DNA of 64,000 nucleotides, taken from contig SUUX01000005.1 of the NCBI GenBank assembly GCA_015062305.1, positions 22,572 to 86,571 on the forward strand. Reading direction: 5' to 3'. A program made the translations under genes and the position numbers. Position 1 is the stretch's first letter. Each line of letters starts with the position of its first letter. Origin of the DNA: Alphaproteobacteria bacterium (lineage in GTDB: Bacteria > Pseudomonadota > Alphaproteobacteria > RF32 > CAG-239). Of this stretch, positions 46,974 to 57,441 are shown in pieces. The notes beneath the pieces are model-generated. The model worked only from the letters and a program-made list of their open reading frames with translations. It had not been told where the DNA came from and made no database searches.

Positions 46974-48066
46974 ACAGAAAAATAAATTAATTGTTTTGAC
47001 AGCAGGAGGAACAGGAGGTCATGTATATCCTGCAGAAGCATTGGCTGAAGAGTTGGAAAAAAGAGGATATGCTTTGATGTTGGTTACGGACAAGCGAGGC
47101 AAAAACAATTATAAAGGAAGACTTGGTCAAATGCCAAATGTGGCGGTATTGTCTGGTGGTGTGGTTGGAAAATCTAAGTTGTTTAAATTACAAAGTTTGC
47201 TTAAAACAGCATTGGGAACACTGCAAGCTCTTTGGGTGTTGTATCGAAATAAGCCGGTGTGTGTGGTTGGGTTTGGCGGATATGCTTCTTTTCCGGCTTC
47301 GGTTGCCGCAATTTTGTCGGGAACAGATTTGGTTATTCATGAACAAAATTCTGTAATGAGTAGGACTAACAGATTTTTGAGTAAGTATGCAGAAATTGTG
47401 GCTCAGAGTTTTAGGAAGGTTAAATATGCTCCATCGGAGGAGAAAACAGTATTGTGTGGTATGCCGGTGAGAGCTGCAATTGTAGAAGCAGCAAAAAAAG
47501 GTTATCCGACATTAAAAGAAAATGATAAATTGCAGATATTGGTGTTGGGCGGAAGTCAAGGAGCTAAAATATTTGGCGATGTTATACCTGCTGCAATTGC
47601 AAAATTAGGAAAAAAGCAAGCCGCAAAAATTAGGATCTATCAGCAATGCAGAGTTGGACAAGAAAATGAAATTGCCGCAGCTTATGAGGGAACAGGTGTA
47701 GAATTGGTGGTGAAACACTTTTTTGAAAATATGGATGAATTGTATGCCGGTTCTCATATTGTTATATCTAGAGCAGGTGCTTCTTCGGTGTCTGAAATTG
47801 CAGTGGTGGGGGTTCCTTCAATCTTGGTGCCTTTGCCAACGGCAGCAGATGATCATCAGACATCTAATGCTGTCGAAATTGCAGATGCCGGAGCAGGGAT
47901 TGTGATTAAACAAAAAGAATTTTCTCCGGATAGATTGAAAAAAGTAATAGAAGAATGGGCAGGGGATTATTGTAAACTAAAGTTGATGTCTGAGGCAGCA
48001 CAGAAGGTTTCGATAAAAGATGCGGCTAAAAGATTGGCAGATGCTATTGAAAAGAAAATAAGTTAG
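46963..48066 (+). CDS. murG: UDP-GlcNAc:undecaprenyl-PP-MurNAc-pentapeptide GlcNAc transferase
   Basis: LTAGGTGGHVYPAEALAEEL; VGFGGYASFPASVAA; HEQNSVMSRTNRFL; VISRAGASSVSEIAVVGVPSILVPLP. Confidence 0.97.
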   Translation: MKTEQKNKLIVLTAGGTGGHVYPAEALAEELEKRGYALMLVTDKRGKNNYKGRLGQMPNVAVLSGGVVGKSKLFKLQSLLKTALGTLQALWVLYRNKPVCVVGFGGYASFPASVAAILSGTDLVIHEQNSVMSRTNRFLSKYAEIVAQSFRKVKYAPSEEKTVLCGMPVRAAIVEAAKKGYPTLKENDKLQILVLGGSQGAKIFGDVIPAAIAKLGKKQAAKIRIYQQCRVGQENEIAAAYEGTGVELVVKHFFENMDELYAGSHIVISRAGASSVSEIAVVGVPSILVPLPTAADDHQTSNAVEIADAGAGIVIKQKEFSPDRLKKVIEEWAGDYCKLKLMSEAAQKVSIKDAAKRLADAIEKKIS

Positions 48067-48082
48067 AATTGGGGAGGCTAAA

Positions 48083-49006
48083 ATGTTTGGTTTGGGCAAA
48101 AAAAAGAATGACTTGGTGAAGTTGTTGCCAGAAATTAGGGGAAAATATCTGTGCAATGAACCAATGTCTAAACATACATGGTTTGCAGTTGGGGGACCAG
48201 CTGAGGTTATGTTTTGCCCAAAAGATGATGCTGATTTGAGCTGGTTTTTGAAAGCAAAACCATATAATTTGCCTATTTGTGTGGTTGGCGGTGGTTCTAA
48301 TTTGTTGGTTAGAGATGGAGGTATTCCCGGAGTTGTGATTAAGTTGGAGGGGAGCTTTTTTAGGCGATGGAAGCTTGATGACGGATATATTACATGTGGA
48401 GCAGGATTGCGGAATGCAGATTTGAAAAAAATTATGTTGGAAAATAAATTGGGGGGACTTGAGTTTTTGGTTTCTATTCCCGGACATTTGGGGGGAGCTG
48501 TTAAAACAAATGCCGGATGTTTTGGAAAAGAACTCAAGGACGTCTTGCTGCGGGCAACTATTATAAACGGAGAAGGGGAAATCCGTGAAGTGCCCGCAGA
48601 TGATTTATCTTTATCTTATCGTAGTAGTTTGTTTCCTGATGATTGGATTATTTTGGCTTTGACGCTGAAGGTGGAAAATAAGGAGCCGGAAGAAACATTA
48701 AAAATCTTAAATGAGCAAAAAAATTATCGTTTGAAAAATCAGCCTCATAATGTAAAGACAGCGGGCTCTACGTTTAAGAATCCGGAGGGTTTACGTGCGT
48801 GGGAATTGATAAAAAAATCAGGATGTGCCGATTTGCATATTAATGGTGCAAAGGTTTCTGAAAAACATTGTAATTTTTTGGTTAACGCAAATGGGGCAAC
48901 AGCCGCTGATATTGAGTTGCTGGGTGAAACAATTGTTGCAAAAGTGAAAGAAAAAACTTCTATTGTATTGGAATGGGAAGTAAAAAGATTGGGTATTAAT
49001 AAATAA
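48083..49006 (+). CDS. murB: UDP-N-acetylenolpyruvoylglucosamine reductase
   Basis: KHTWFAVGGPAEVMFCP; VVGGGSNLLVRDGGIPGVVIKL; SIPGHLGGAVKTNAGCFG; AGSTFKNPEG. Confidence 0.96.
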   Translation: MFGLGKKKNDLVKLLPEIRGKYLCNEPMSKHTWFAVGGPAEVMFCPKDDADLSWFLKAKPYNLPICVVGGGSNLLVRDGGIPGVVIKLEGSFFRRWKLDDGYITCGAGLRNADLKKIMLENKLGGLEFLVSIPGHLGGAVKTNAGCFGKELKDVLLRATIINGEGEIREVPADDLSLSYRSSLFPDDWIILALTLKVENKEPEETLKILNEQKNYRLKNQPHNVKTAGSTFKNPEGLRAWELIKKSGCADLHINGAKVSEKHCNFLVNANGATAADIELLGETIVAKVKEKTSIVLEWEVKRLGINK

Positions 49007-49015
49007 AAAGATAAC

Positions 49016-49891
49016 ATGACTGATAAAACTGATAATGTAACAAACAAACAAGTAAAGACACCCAAGCTTCTGAAGCCAGCTAATGAGTGGCCTTTACGCA
49101 TGGTTGGAACAATTTTAGTATTGTCAGTGATTGTTTTTCTTGCTGGAACAATATTGTTTTTTAAGAATGATGTTTTGGGCAAGCAGTTGGACAAGATGAT
49201 GGTTTCACTGTATGATTGGTGTGGTCAGCAGGGAATGGTTTTGAGTGATGTTGTTGTTTCTGGTCGAGGGCGAACATCTAAGGAAGATGTTGAAAAAGCC
49301 GTGGCGGTGAATCGTGGCGATAACATGCTGAAAATGGATATATATGGCATGAAAACCAGATTGGAAGAATTGCCGTGGGTGCAAGAAGCTGTTGTTAGAC
49401 GAAGTTTTTTTCCAAATGTTTTGAATGTGGAATTGGTGGAAAAACAAGTAAAAGCAATTTGGCAAATTAATGAAAAATTTTATCCATTGGATAGTGAGGG
49501 AAAGATAATAAATGCAGAATTTAAAATAGATGCACCGATATTGTTGATTGTTGGAGCCGGAGCTCCGGATAATTTTAAAAATTTGATGGAGGCTCTCCGG
49601 GATGGGGATAAAGATTATATTGAACGAGTAAAGGTGGCTAATTTTATTTCTGGTAGACGTTGGAATTTGATACTTGATGATATCAGACATGGTGTAACGA
49701 TTAAGTTGCCGGAAGAAGATATTGCTAAAGCGTGGAAAAAATTGGTGCATTTAGATGAAAAAAAAGGTATCTTTAAGCGTAAATTAACCATCATTGATTT
49801 AAGATTACCTAACAAGGTTATTGTAAAACTGCGTAAGGGCGTGGTTGATGATTCTGCAGGACTTGCTGGTGCTGTGGAACATAGGATATAA
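49016..49891 (+). CDS. ftsQ: cell division protein FtsQ (POTRA)
   Basis: Single TM; SDVVVSGRGRTSKEDVEKAVAVNRGDNMLKMDIYGMKTRLEELPWVQEAVVRRSFPN-like POTRA; between murB and ftsA. Confidence 0.93.
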   Translation: MTDKTDNVTNKQVKTPKLLKPANEWPLRMVGTILVLSVIVFLAGTILFFKNDVLGKQLDKMMVSLYDWCGQQGMVLSDVVVSGRGRTSKEDVEKAVAVNRGDNMLKMDIYGMKTRLEELPWVQEAVVRRSFFPNVLNVELVEKQVKAIWQINEKFYPLDSEGKIINAEFKIDAPILLIVGAGAPDNFKNLMEALRDGDKDYIERVKVANFISGRRWNLILDDIRHGVTIKLPEEDIAKAWKKLVHLDEKKGIFKRKLTIIDLRLPNKVIVKLRKGVVDDSAGLAGAVEHRI

Positions 49892-49900
49892 GAGGAAAAA

Positions 49901-51160
49901 ATGGGAACACATTCGTTTAATAGAGCGACAACCATAGCTGCTTTGGATATTGGATCATCTAAAGTTTGCTGTGTTATTGCAAAAATAGGTCGTGATAAAC
50001 GAATTAATGTTGTCGGATATGGGTGCAATGCGGCTAAAGGGATAAAAAATGGAGTGGTTACAGATATTAATCAGGCCACAATATCTGTTGGAAACGCTGT
50101 TGATGCTGCAGAGCAGATGGCTAATGAAAGAATTAACCGTGTAATTGTTAATGTATCCGGAGATAAAATTAAGAGTGTTATTAAAACATCGACAATAGCA
50201 TTAAGTCGTAATCGTCCTGTAAATGAGGGTGATTTGGTGAAAGTTGTTGATAAGGGAATACATAAAATTAATGTTGAAGGATGTGAGCTAATTCATTGTT
50301 TGCCAACGAATTATCGTTTGGATAGCGGAGAAGATATTAAAGACCCTCGAAATATTTTTGGAGAGAATCTGTCAGTTGATATTTTGTTGGGTTCTGTGCC
50401 GGATATTCAGTATAGAAATGTGTCTAATGTTGTTGGAAATGCAACGTTGGAAATTGCCGGAAAGGCCTTTTCGTCTTATGCATCAGGATTGGCGTGTTTG
50501 GTTGATGACGAGAGAGAGCTTGGCGCTACCGTGATTGATATGGGAGGAGGAACCACCTCAATTGCTTGTTTTAAGCATGGGTTTCCATTTTATTTTGCGT
50601 CATTGCCGGTTGGCGGAAATAATGTTACAAATGATATTGCATATGGTTTGACCACGTCATTTTCTCATGCAGAGAGGTTGAAAGTTTTGCATGGGTGTGC
50701 TTTTTTGAGCAGCCAAGATAATGAAGAAACAATTAATGTGTATCCGGTTGGTGAAGAAGATGATAGTTGTATAAAACAAATTCCCAGAGCAGAGCTGATT
50801 AGTATTATAACACCCCGTATTGAGGAAACTTTTGAAATGGTGAATCGTAAATTGGCAGAAGCTGGTTTGCAGGATATATCTAGTCATAGAGTTGTTTTGA
50901 CAGGTGGGGCTTCTCAGTTAGCAGGGGTGCGAGAAATTGCGTCGATTGTTTTGGATAAACAAGTTCGTTTAGGACGCCCTAAAAATATTTTAAATCTGCC
51001 AGATAAATTATGTGGTGCATCTTATTCCACATGCATAGGATTGTTGCTTTTTGCTCTGAATTATACTGAAAGAAAGCCGGGGAAAGTGGTGAATAAGCCT
51101 GTGCGTAATGGTGATAGTGGATTAGGCAAAGTGTTTTCTTGGTTGAAGCAAAATTTTTAG
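49901..51160 (+). CDS. ftsA: cell division protein FtsA
   Basis: TIAALDIGSSKVCCVIAKI; ATVIDMGGGTTSIACF; VLTGGASQLAGVREIA. Confidence 0.96.
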   Translation: MGTHSFNRATTIAALDIGSSKVCCVIAKIGRDKRINVVGYGCNAAKGIKNGVVTDINQATISVGNAVDAAEQMANERINRVIVNVSGDKIKSVIKTSTIALSRNRPVNEGDLVKVVDKGIHKINVEGCELIHCLPTNYRLDSGEDIKDPRNIFGENLSVDILLGSVPDIQYRNVSNVVGNATLEIAGKAFSSYASGLACLVDDERELGATVIDMGGGTTSIACFKHGFPFYFASLPVGGNNVTNDIAYGLTTSFSHAERLKVLHGCAFLSSQDNEETINVYPVGEEDDSCIKQIPRAELISIITPRIEETFEMVNRKLAEAGLQDISSHRVVLTGGASQLAGVREIASIVLDKQVRLGRPKNILNLPDKLCGASYSTCIGLLLFALNYTERKPGKVVNKPVRNGDSGLGKVFSWLKQNF

Positions 51161-51259
51161 TTTTTTTCAAAAAAAAATATGTTGGTAACCAAAACTTAAG
51201 GTATTGTGTTTTATCCTAAAGGTAATATGAAATCTTAGGTTTTGGGAGAAATTTATACA

Positions 51260-52942
51260 ATGTCAATTAAATTAGCTGTTCCAGATAAAAATGTTATGCA
51301 ATTGAAACCTCGAATCTCTGTTATTGGTGTCGGCGGCGGTGGTGGTAATGCCGTCAATAATATGATATCTCAAAACTTAGAGGGAATCGATTTTATTGTA
51401 GCAAACACAGATGCTCAAGCTTTGGAAAACTCTAAGACGAATCGTAGGATTCAGCTTGGTTTAGAGACAACTAAAGGTTTGGGCGCAGGAGCCCGTCCAG
51501 AGGTTGGGCGTTTGTCTGCAGAAGAAGCAAGAGAAGAAATTGAGCGTGAGCTTGATGGTGCAAATATGGTGTTTATTACTGCCGGTATGGGTGGTGGTAC
51601 AGGTTCCGGTGCTGCTCCTGTTGTAGCAAAAATTGCAAAAGATAAAGGTATACTTACGGTTGGTGTGGTAACAAAGCCTTTTCAGTTTGAAGGCAAAAAA
51701 CGTTATGAAACAGCAGAAAAAGCATTAGAAGAGTTTACTAAAGAAGTTGATAGTATCATTGTTATTCCAAACCAAAATCTATTTAGAATCGCAGATAAAA
51801 AAACCACATTGGTAGATGCTTTTGTGATGGCTGATAATGTGTTGTATGCAGGTGTGCGTTCTATTACAGATTTGATGATGATGCCTGGTCTTATTAACTT
51901 GGACTTTGCCGATATAAAATCTATTATGGAAGATAAAGGTAAAGCAATAATGGGAACAGGAGAGGCCGAAGGTGAGGATAGAGCTATTAAAGCTGCAGAA
52001 CAGGCTTTGGCAAATCCTCTATTAGATGATTGTTCTATGCATGGGGCCAAAGGTGTTTTGATAAATATTACCGGTGGTTCTGATATTACATTGTTTGAAA
52101 TTGATGAGGCAGCTAGCAGAATCAAGGAAGAAGTTGATGATGATGCTAATATTATTTTCGGTTCTAGTTTTGATGACACATTAGATGGTAAAATTAGGGT
52201 ATCTATTGTTGCTACAGGTATTGAAGGTGAAGGTATTAAAAGAAACCAGTTTTCTCCAGTGTTGAAAAAACAAGAAGAGCCTGCGGTTAGAATTGAGCCA
52301 GAAGTTGCAGCAACTCCAAGAGAGGTTGTTGCCACCAATTTGGAAACATTTGCAGCTGTTAGGCCAGTAGATATAGAAAATGTTGTTAATATTATTGAAG
52401 AGGCAACGGTAGCTCCTTTGAGTGTGGCTGAAAGTGAGCCGGAAGTTGTTTCTGCCGTATCAAATGAAGTGCAACCGGTGAAGTTTAATGATTTTGATAT
52501 GATAGAGAGATCTACTGTATTGGAAGATATGCCAAATGCAACTTCTTTGTTTAAGGCTATTATTAATAAGTCTGACGACATGAACGAGGTTTCTCAAATG
52601 GAAACAGCATTGTCCTCAGCAGAAAATAATTTTAGGCCAAAGAGTTCTCTTCGTGTTGTGGAAGAAGAACCTGAATTATTCCCTGAGCATGCTAGTAATG
52701 TAGTGTTGCCTAGAAGGCAGGAAGAACCTGAGCAATTGATAAAGAGCTCTGAAGAAGAGGAGGAACATATTCCGACTTTTATTGAAAGAGTTACAGGTTT
52801 TTCTATCGCTAAAAGAAATCGTAAAAAATTGAAAGAGACTGAACGTGTTCAAGAGCCTGTTTCTTCATCTTTTGCAAGTGATGATTATGGGACGGAAGAT
52901 CGCTTGAATTTGGAAATTCCTTCATTTTTACGCCGTAGATAG
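51260..52942 (+). CDS. ftsZ: cell division protein FtsZ
   Basis: [39 protein letters not shown]-terminal [18 protein letters not shown] 51260 preferred over 51242. Confidence 0.98.
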   Translation: MSIKLAVPDKNVMQLKPRISVIGVGGGGGNAVNNMISQNLEGIDFIVANTDAQALENSKTNRRIQLGLETTKGLGAGARPEVGRLSAEEAREEIERELDGANMVFITAGMGGGTGSGAAPVVAKIAKDKGILTVGVVTKPFQFEGKKRYETAEKALEEFTKEVDSIIVIPNQNLFRIADKKTTLVDAFVMADNVLYAGVRSITDLMMMPGLINLDFADIKSIMEDKGKAIMGTGEAEGEDRAIKAAEQALANPLLDDCSMHGAKGVLINITGGSDITLFEIDEAASRIKEEVDDDANIIFGSSFDDTLDGKIRVSIVATGIEGEGIKRNQFSPVLKKQEEPAVRIEPEVAATPREVVATNLETFAAVRPVDIENVVNIIEEATVAPLSVAESEPEVVSAVSNEVQPVKFNDFDMIERSTVLEDMPNATSLFKAIINKSDDMNEVSQMETALSSAENNFRPKSSLRVVEEEPELFPEHASNVVLPRRQEEPEQLIKSSEEEEEHIPTFIERVTGFSIAKRNRKKLKETERVQEPVSSSFASDDYGTEDRLNLEIPSFLRRR

Positions 52943-52978
52943 GTTAATACTAGAAGAATTATTATAAGTATAAACCAC

Positions 52979-53013
52979 AAAAAGAACCGATGTATGTCGG
53001 TTCTTTTTTTTTT
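52979..53013. terminator. bidirectional terminator ftsZ/hdaA
   Basis: AAAGAACCGA-TGTATG-TCGGTTCTTT. Confidence 0.93.
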
Positions 53014-53746
53014 AAAACAAACTACCTTGAAGAGGAGGGGTGTTTAGGGTGGTAAGTGCTTCTTTGACAATTGAAATACTAATGGCTCTTTTGCGTGTGA
53101 GAGATATATTATCAATTTCTGCAACTAATTTGCGGGCTGTTTCAAAAGAACGTTGCATATTGGCTAGCATATAGCTTATTATCTCTGGAGCAGGCATGAT
53201 TTGTCTGTCTACAAATAGTTTAACTAAAAGTGCAGATAAAAGATCATCATCTGGTTCTTTAATTTCGATAGTAGGAACGATGTTCATTCTGGAGCGCAAG
53301 TCTGGAAGCTTAAAATTTAGTCTGGCAGGAGGGTTAGATGAGGTAAATAATATGTTGCCTCCTTCGTCTCTATACATATTGTATAGATGAAACAGAGCTT
53401 CTTCGTTGCGCAAGTTTTCTAAATTTTCAATAATTAGACATTTATGCTGTTCAAACAATTTGTGAATTTTGTTTATGGTTAACTGTTCGGCTCTAATAAA
53501 TGGTATGCGATACGGAAAATTTGTCAGATTAGAAATATTGTTTGCAAAAACATTTGCCAAATGGGTTTTTCCGCATCCGGTAGGGCCGTATATGCAGAGA
53601 GCAAAATATGACCAATTGGGCCATTGTTCTACCATAGTAACAGCTTGTTTATTGCAAGGAGATACTAAAAAATCTTCTCTTCCTAAACTGGGAAGATGTG
53701 GAAAATCTAGCACTAATTGCATTATGTTTGAATCTTGCTTTGTCAT
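53012..53746 (-). CDS. hdaA: DnaA-related regulatory inactivator HdaA
   Basis: N-terminal clamp-type motif QLVLDFPH; YGPTGCGKTHLANVFA; LRSRMNIVPTIEIKEPDDDLLSALL. Confidence 0.9.
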   Translation of the reverse strand: MTKQDSNIMQLVLDFPHLPSLGREDFLVSPCNKQAVTMVEQWPNWSYFALCIYGPTGCGKTHLANVFANNISNLTNFPYRIPFIRAEQLTINKIHKLFEQHKCLIIENLENLRNEEALFHLYNMYRDEGGNILFTSSNPPARLNFKLPDLRSRMNIVPTIEIKEPDDDLLSALLVKLFVDRQIMPAPEIISYMLANMQRSFETARKLVAEIDNISLTRKRAISISIVKEALTTLNTPPLQGSLF

Positions 53747-53747
53747 C

Positions 53748-56390
53748 TTAGTTTCTATTTAAGACATCAAAAACCTTAGCTGTCAAGTCACCTAAGCTAT
53801 ATGGTTTGGTGATAAAATCAAAATCATCAAAATTTTCAAGCTCTTGACGAACAATTTCTTCTGAATATCCTGAGGCTAAAATTACTTTTAGATGAGGTGT
53901 TTGTTCTTTTAGAGTTTTGGTAAGTTCTGCACCACTCATGCCAGGCATTACCATATCTGTAACCATAAGATCGAAATGTTCATTATTATTAGTGTGTTCT
54001 AAGGCATTTTCAGCAGAGTTACAACCAATTACTTCGTAGCCTTTCTTTTGAAGGGCTCTAACAGCGAATGTGCGGACAGAATCTTCATCTTCTACAAATA
54101 AAATGCGTGCAGGTTTAGCTGGGGCAGTATGGGTTCTATCGATGGTGTTTGATACGTTTAGCCCAACTATTATTTTTTGATTGATATTGACAGGAGGGGC
54201 AATTTTTTCTTGTACTTTTAATATAGGGGTGCCGTTATGATCGGTTATAATTTCTTGATTGTCGGATGTGGAATCTGCATCATTATTGGTTTCAAAACGA
54301 GGAAGAAAAATTGAGAAAGTGGTGCCAGTGCCTACGATGCTGGATACTTGTATGAAGCCTTCGGTTTGGCGAACGATACCATATACCATTGCCAATCCAA
54401 GACCTGTACCAGAGCCGACAATGTTTTCCTTGGTGGAGAAAAAGGGGTCAAAAATGCGAGATAAATTCTCCGGAGGTATTCCACATCCGTTGTCGCTAAC
54501 ATCGATAACAACAAAGTCTCCGGGTTTGATTGTATCTCCTCCAAAACGATGGCTTTCGTGTAAGGTTTCTGTGCGGGTGCTAATAGTTAGTAAGCCGTTG
54601 CCGTTCATGGCATCTTTTGCATTTACGGCCAAATTGATGATTACTTGTGAAAATTGTACCGGATCTACTTTTATGAAACCAAGCTCACTTCCATGGTGGA
54701 ATTTTAGGGTTATTTGTTCGCCTAAAATGCGTTTTAGCATATGGCTGAGTTCGGCAAAGTTATCTGTGACATCTATGAGTTTGGGTTGTAGGGGTTGCTT
54801 GCGAGAAAAGGCTAATAGTTGGCGCACAAGGCCTGCTGCTCTGTTTGCATTTTGTTTTATTTGGATTAGGTCTGCAAATGAGGGATCTCCAACACCGTGA
54901 CGCTGCAATAGTAAATCAGTGAAACCGATCATGGCTGTCAGAAGATTGTTGAAGTCATGAGCAACTCCACCGGCTAATTGTCCGACTGCTTGCATTTTTT
55001 GGGCTTGTGCAAATTGTTGCTCTAAAGATTTTTGACGGGTGGTATCTATGATGTAAACAACAAAGCCATTGATGGGAGAATTGTATCCAGCATGAAAGTG
55101 TTGCATGGAACTTATATACAATGTAGCTACAGAATTTTGGTTTGTGGTTTTGAGGTGTATGTCCATGGTTATGCTATTTTGCTGGCGTGTCAAAATGTTG
55201 TTTAATCCTTGTGAAAGGTTTGTGATGTCATCTGCTTTTATAAATGTTTGTAGCTGGTGCTGAATAATATTGTGAGGAGGTTGTTCTATGAAATCGAAGG
55301 CAACTTGGTTACCATCGGTAATAACCCCGTCTGTGTTAAGAAATAATATTCCCACAGGGGCATGGTTGAACAGCCAACTGATTTTATCTGATGCGGATGA
55401 TAGGCGTTGTTTTAGTTCATTTTCTCCGGGGAGTTGGTGTAATACAATGCCTCGCATTTTTATTTTATCATTTTGGCGGAAGCTGCTTTGCATGACCAAA
55501 GTTTCGTGAACTTGTCCATCTGGAGAAGTAAAAAATACGGTGCCTTTCCATAAATCTTTTCTATCGGGTAAGGAGGTATTGGTAGCTAAGAATTCAGATA
55601 AATTATGATTGTTTATATCTGTTGTTGATAATCCGATAAAATCTGCCATGTTGTGGTTGATGTATTCAAGATTGTAGTCTTTGTCAACGGTATAGAGACC
55701 TATGGGCATATAATCAAGAAAATCATGTAGTAATGACGTTTCTTCTTTGAATACATGCTCCATGTTTTTTTGAGCGGTTATATTGTTTATGCTCCAATAG
55801 AAATATGTTTCTTTTTTGATTTTTTTTATAGAAAAAGCGCCATCAAAAATCTCTGGTTTACGTAAGTACATGGGGCGAATAGATATTTCAAACCATTCTA
55901 AGTCATTAAATATAAGGTCTTTGGTTGGGGTAAGGACTAAAGATAAGACAACTTTTTCAGAACGAAGGTTTTTGTATGCTGTTTGCAAACGGAAGAAAGC
56001 GGCTTTGTTTGAGGGACCTTCGGCTAGAAAACGTTCTATAAACTTGAGGGTAGGGGTGTCTTTTAATAAATCTTTGGCCGGATCGTTTCTTATGATAATA
56101 TCTCCATTGGGATTTTCAATTTGTCTGGCTTTGAAGTCATTTTTGATAATTTCGTTGGCGAATCCACCATAACTTATAGCAGTTTCTCCGGCATCTAAAG
56201 TTTTGATGGCTATCATTAGACAGTAGCTGGTGATGAAAACAGTCAAACTGGTTAGTAATAGGTGATGCTCCGGGTATAATAGAAATAAGATTATTGAAGT
56301 GGTCAAAAGCACTAAAGCAAAAGCCAGTTTAATTAAGTTTGATTGCAAAAGTTTGTCCGGGCGACTATTGGTTTTTGAGCTGCATAACAT
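53748..56390 (-). CDS. cckA: PAS-containing hybrid histidine kinase, CckA-like
   Basis: Two TM; PAS segments; QKMQAVGQLAGGVAHDFNNLLTAMIGFTDLLL; GTGLGLAMVYGIV; receiver RILFVEDEDSVRTFAVRALQKKGYEV; next to flhB. Confidence 0.9.
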   Translation of the reverse strand: MLCSSKTNSRPDKLLQSNLIKLAFALVLLTTSIILFLLYPEHHLLLTSLTVFITSYCLMIAIKTLDAGETAISYGGFANEIIKNDFKARQIENPNGDIIIRNDPAKDLLKDTPTLKFIERFLAEGPSNKAAFFRLQTAYKNLRSEKVVLSLVLTPTKDLIFNDLEWFEISIRPMYLRKPEIFDGAFSIKKIKKETYFYWSINNITAQKNMEHVFKEETSLLHDFLDYMPIGLYTVDKDYNLEYINHNMADFIGLSTTDINNHNLSEFLATNTSLPDRKDLWKGTVFFTSPDGQVHETLVMQSSFRQNDKIKMRGIVLHQLPGENELKQRLSSASDKISWLFNHAPVGILFLNTDGVITDGNQVAFDFIEQPPHNIIQHQLQTFIKADDITNLSQGLNNILTRQQNSITMDIHLKTTNQNSVATLYISSMQHFHAGYNSPINGFVVYIIDTTRQKSLEQQFAQAQKMQAVGQLAGGVAHDFNNLLTAMIGFTDLLLQRHGVGDPSFADLIQIKQNANRAAGLVRQLLAFSRKQPLQPKLIDVTDNFAELSHMLKRILGEQITLKFHHGSELGFIKVDPVQFSQVIINLAVNAKDAMNGNGLLTISTRTETLHESHRFGGDTIKPGDFVVIDVSDNGCGIPPENLSRIFDPFFSTKENIVGSGTGLGLAMVYGIVRQTEGFIQVSSIVGTGTTFSIFLPRFETNNDADSTSDNQEIITDHNGTPILKVQEKIAPPVNINQKIIVGLNVSNTIDRTHTAPAKPARILFVEDEDSVRTFAVRALQKKGYEVIGCNSAENALEHTNNNEHFDLMVTDMVMPGMSGAELTKTLKEQTPHLKVILASGYSEEIVRQELENFDDFDFITKPYSLGDLTAKVFDVLNRN

Positions 56391-57432
56391 ATCCTATTAC
56401 CTCTGCTACGGCTTTGAAGTGTTCTTCTGGTATGGTTTGATCTATTTCGGTTGATGCAAATAATGCACGAGCCAAAGGAGGGTTTTCTACAATTGGTACT
56501 TCATTTTCCTCGGCTATAGCTTTGATTCTTAGAGCAATATTATCTAATCCTTTGGCGGTTACTTTAGGAGCATCCATTTCTTCCATTTTGTATTCAAGTG
56601 CAACTGCGTAGTGCGTTGGGTTTACGATTACAACATCTGCTTTAGGTACTGCTTCCATCATGCGGTGGCGAGCGCGTTCCATTCTGACTTGTCGGATGCG
56701 AGATTTAATGAGAGGGTCACCTTCCATTTGTTTATATTCTTCTTTGACCTCTTGTTTGGTCATACGTAATTTTTTGAGGTGAGAATATTTTTGGTATAAA
56801 TAATCTGCGGCAGCGATAACAAAGACGGCAATAACTACAGTAAATAGTAACAATACCACAATTTTGTGTATAAATTCTAATATGCTAATGGTTTCCATTG
56901 TGGGCAACAGATCTGCTTTTTTGAGGTATGGTTTTACCACTAAAATAGCGATAAAGGCAATAACGGTTATTTTGATAATACCTTTTAAGCTTTCAACAAT
57001 TTTTTTCATATTTATAAAGTTTGGCAAGGCTGCGAATATGTTTAGCTTATCCCATTTGGGTTCTAGTTTTTTGGGAGCATAGATAAATCCGGTTTGAGAG
57101 ATGCTGGCGAATATGCCTAACACAATGAAAATGGCAAAAGGTATGCTTAGTATCTTAAATAATCCTAAAGATGCATCTTTGAACAAAATTTGAAATGTCT
57201 TGGGGGTTACTTGAATTTGTCCGGCATTTTCGATAAAATTGATGCTTAGTTGGTAGTACCATTTGAGCATTACAGGCAGAATGAGCCATACGACAAATAA
57301 CATACCTAAAAGCATGATGAAACTCTTGGTTTCTTGCGAGATGGCAACATCACCTTCTTCTTTGGCCTTGCTTATTTTGCGTTCGGAAGGTTCTTCGGTT
57401 TTGGAGGCTTCATCTTCTTCGGGGGTAACCAT
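56365..57432 (-). CDS. flhB: flagellar biosynthesis protein FlhB
   Basis: KTEEPSERKISKAKEEGDVAISQE; VVIVNPTHYAVALEYKMEEMDAPKVTAKGLDNIALRIKAIAEENEVPIVENPPLARALF. Confidence 0.96.
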   Translation of the reverse strand: MVTPEEDEASKTEEPSERKISKAKEEGDVAISQETKSFIMLLGMLFVVWLILPVMLKWYYQLSINFIENAGQIQVTPKTFQILFKDASLGLFKILSIPFAIFIVLGIFASISQTGFIYAPKKLEPKWDKLNIFAALPNFINMKKIVESLKGIIKITVIAFIAILVVKPYLKKADLLPTMETISILEFIHKIVVLLLFTVVIAVFVIAAADYLYQKYSHLKKLRMTKQEVKEEYKQMEGDPLIKSRIRQVRMERARHRMMEAVPKADVVIVNPTHYAVALEYKMEEMDAPKVTAKGLDNIALRIKAIAEENEVPIVENPPLARALFASTEIDQTIPEEHFKAVAEVIGYVMQLKNQ

Positions 57433-57441
57433 ATTGTTCTC

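Noticed and set aside
51703-52581. 292-aa minus-strand ORF antisense to ftsZ
   Set aside because: Low-complexity Ser/Ile-rich translation expected from the complement of AT-rich ftsZ codons; no RBS context.
54259-54900. 213-aa plus-strand ORF antisense to the cckA-like kinase
   Set aside because: Overlaps conserved kinase motifs on the other strand; no recognisable domain.
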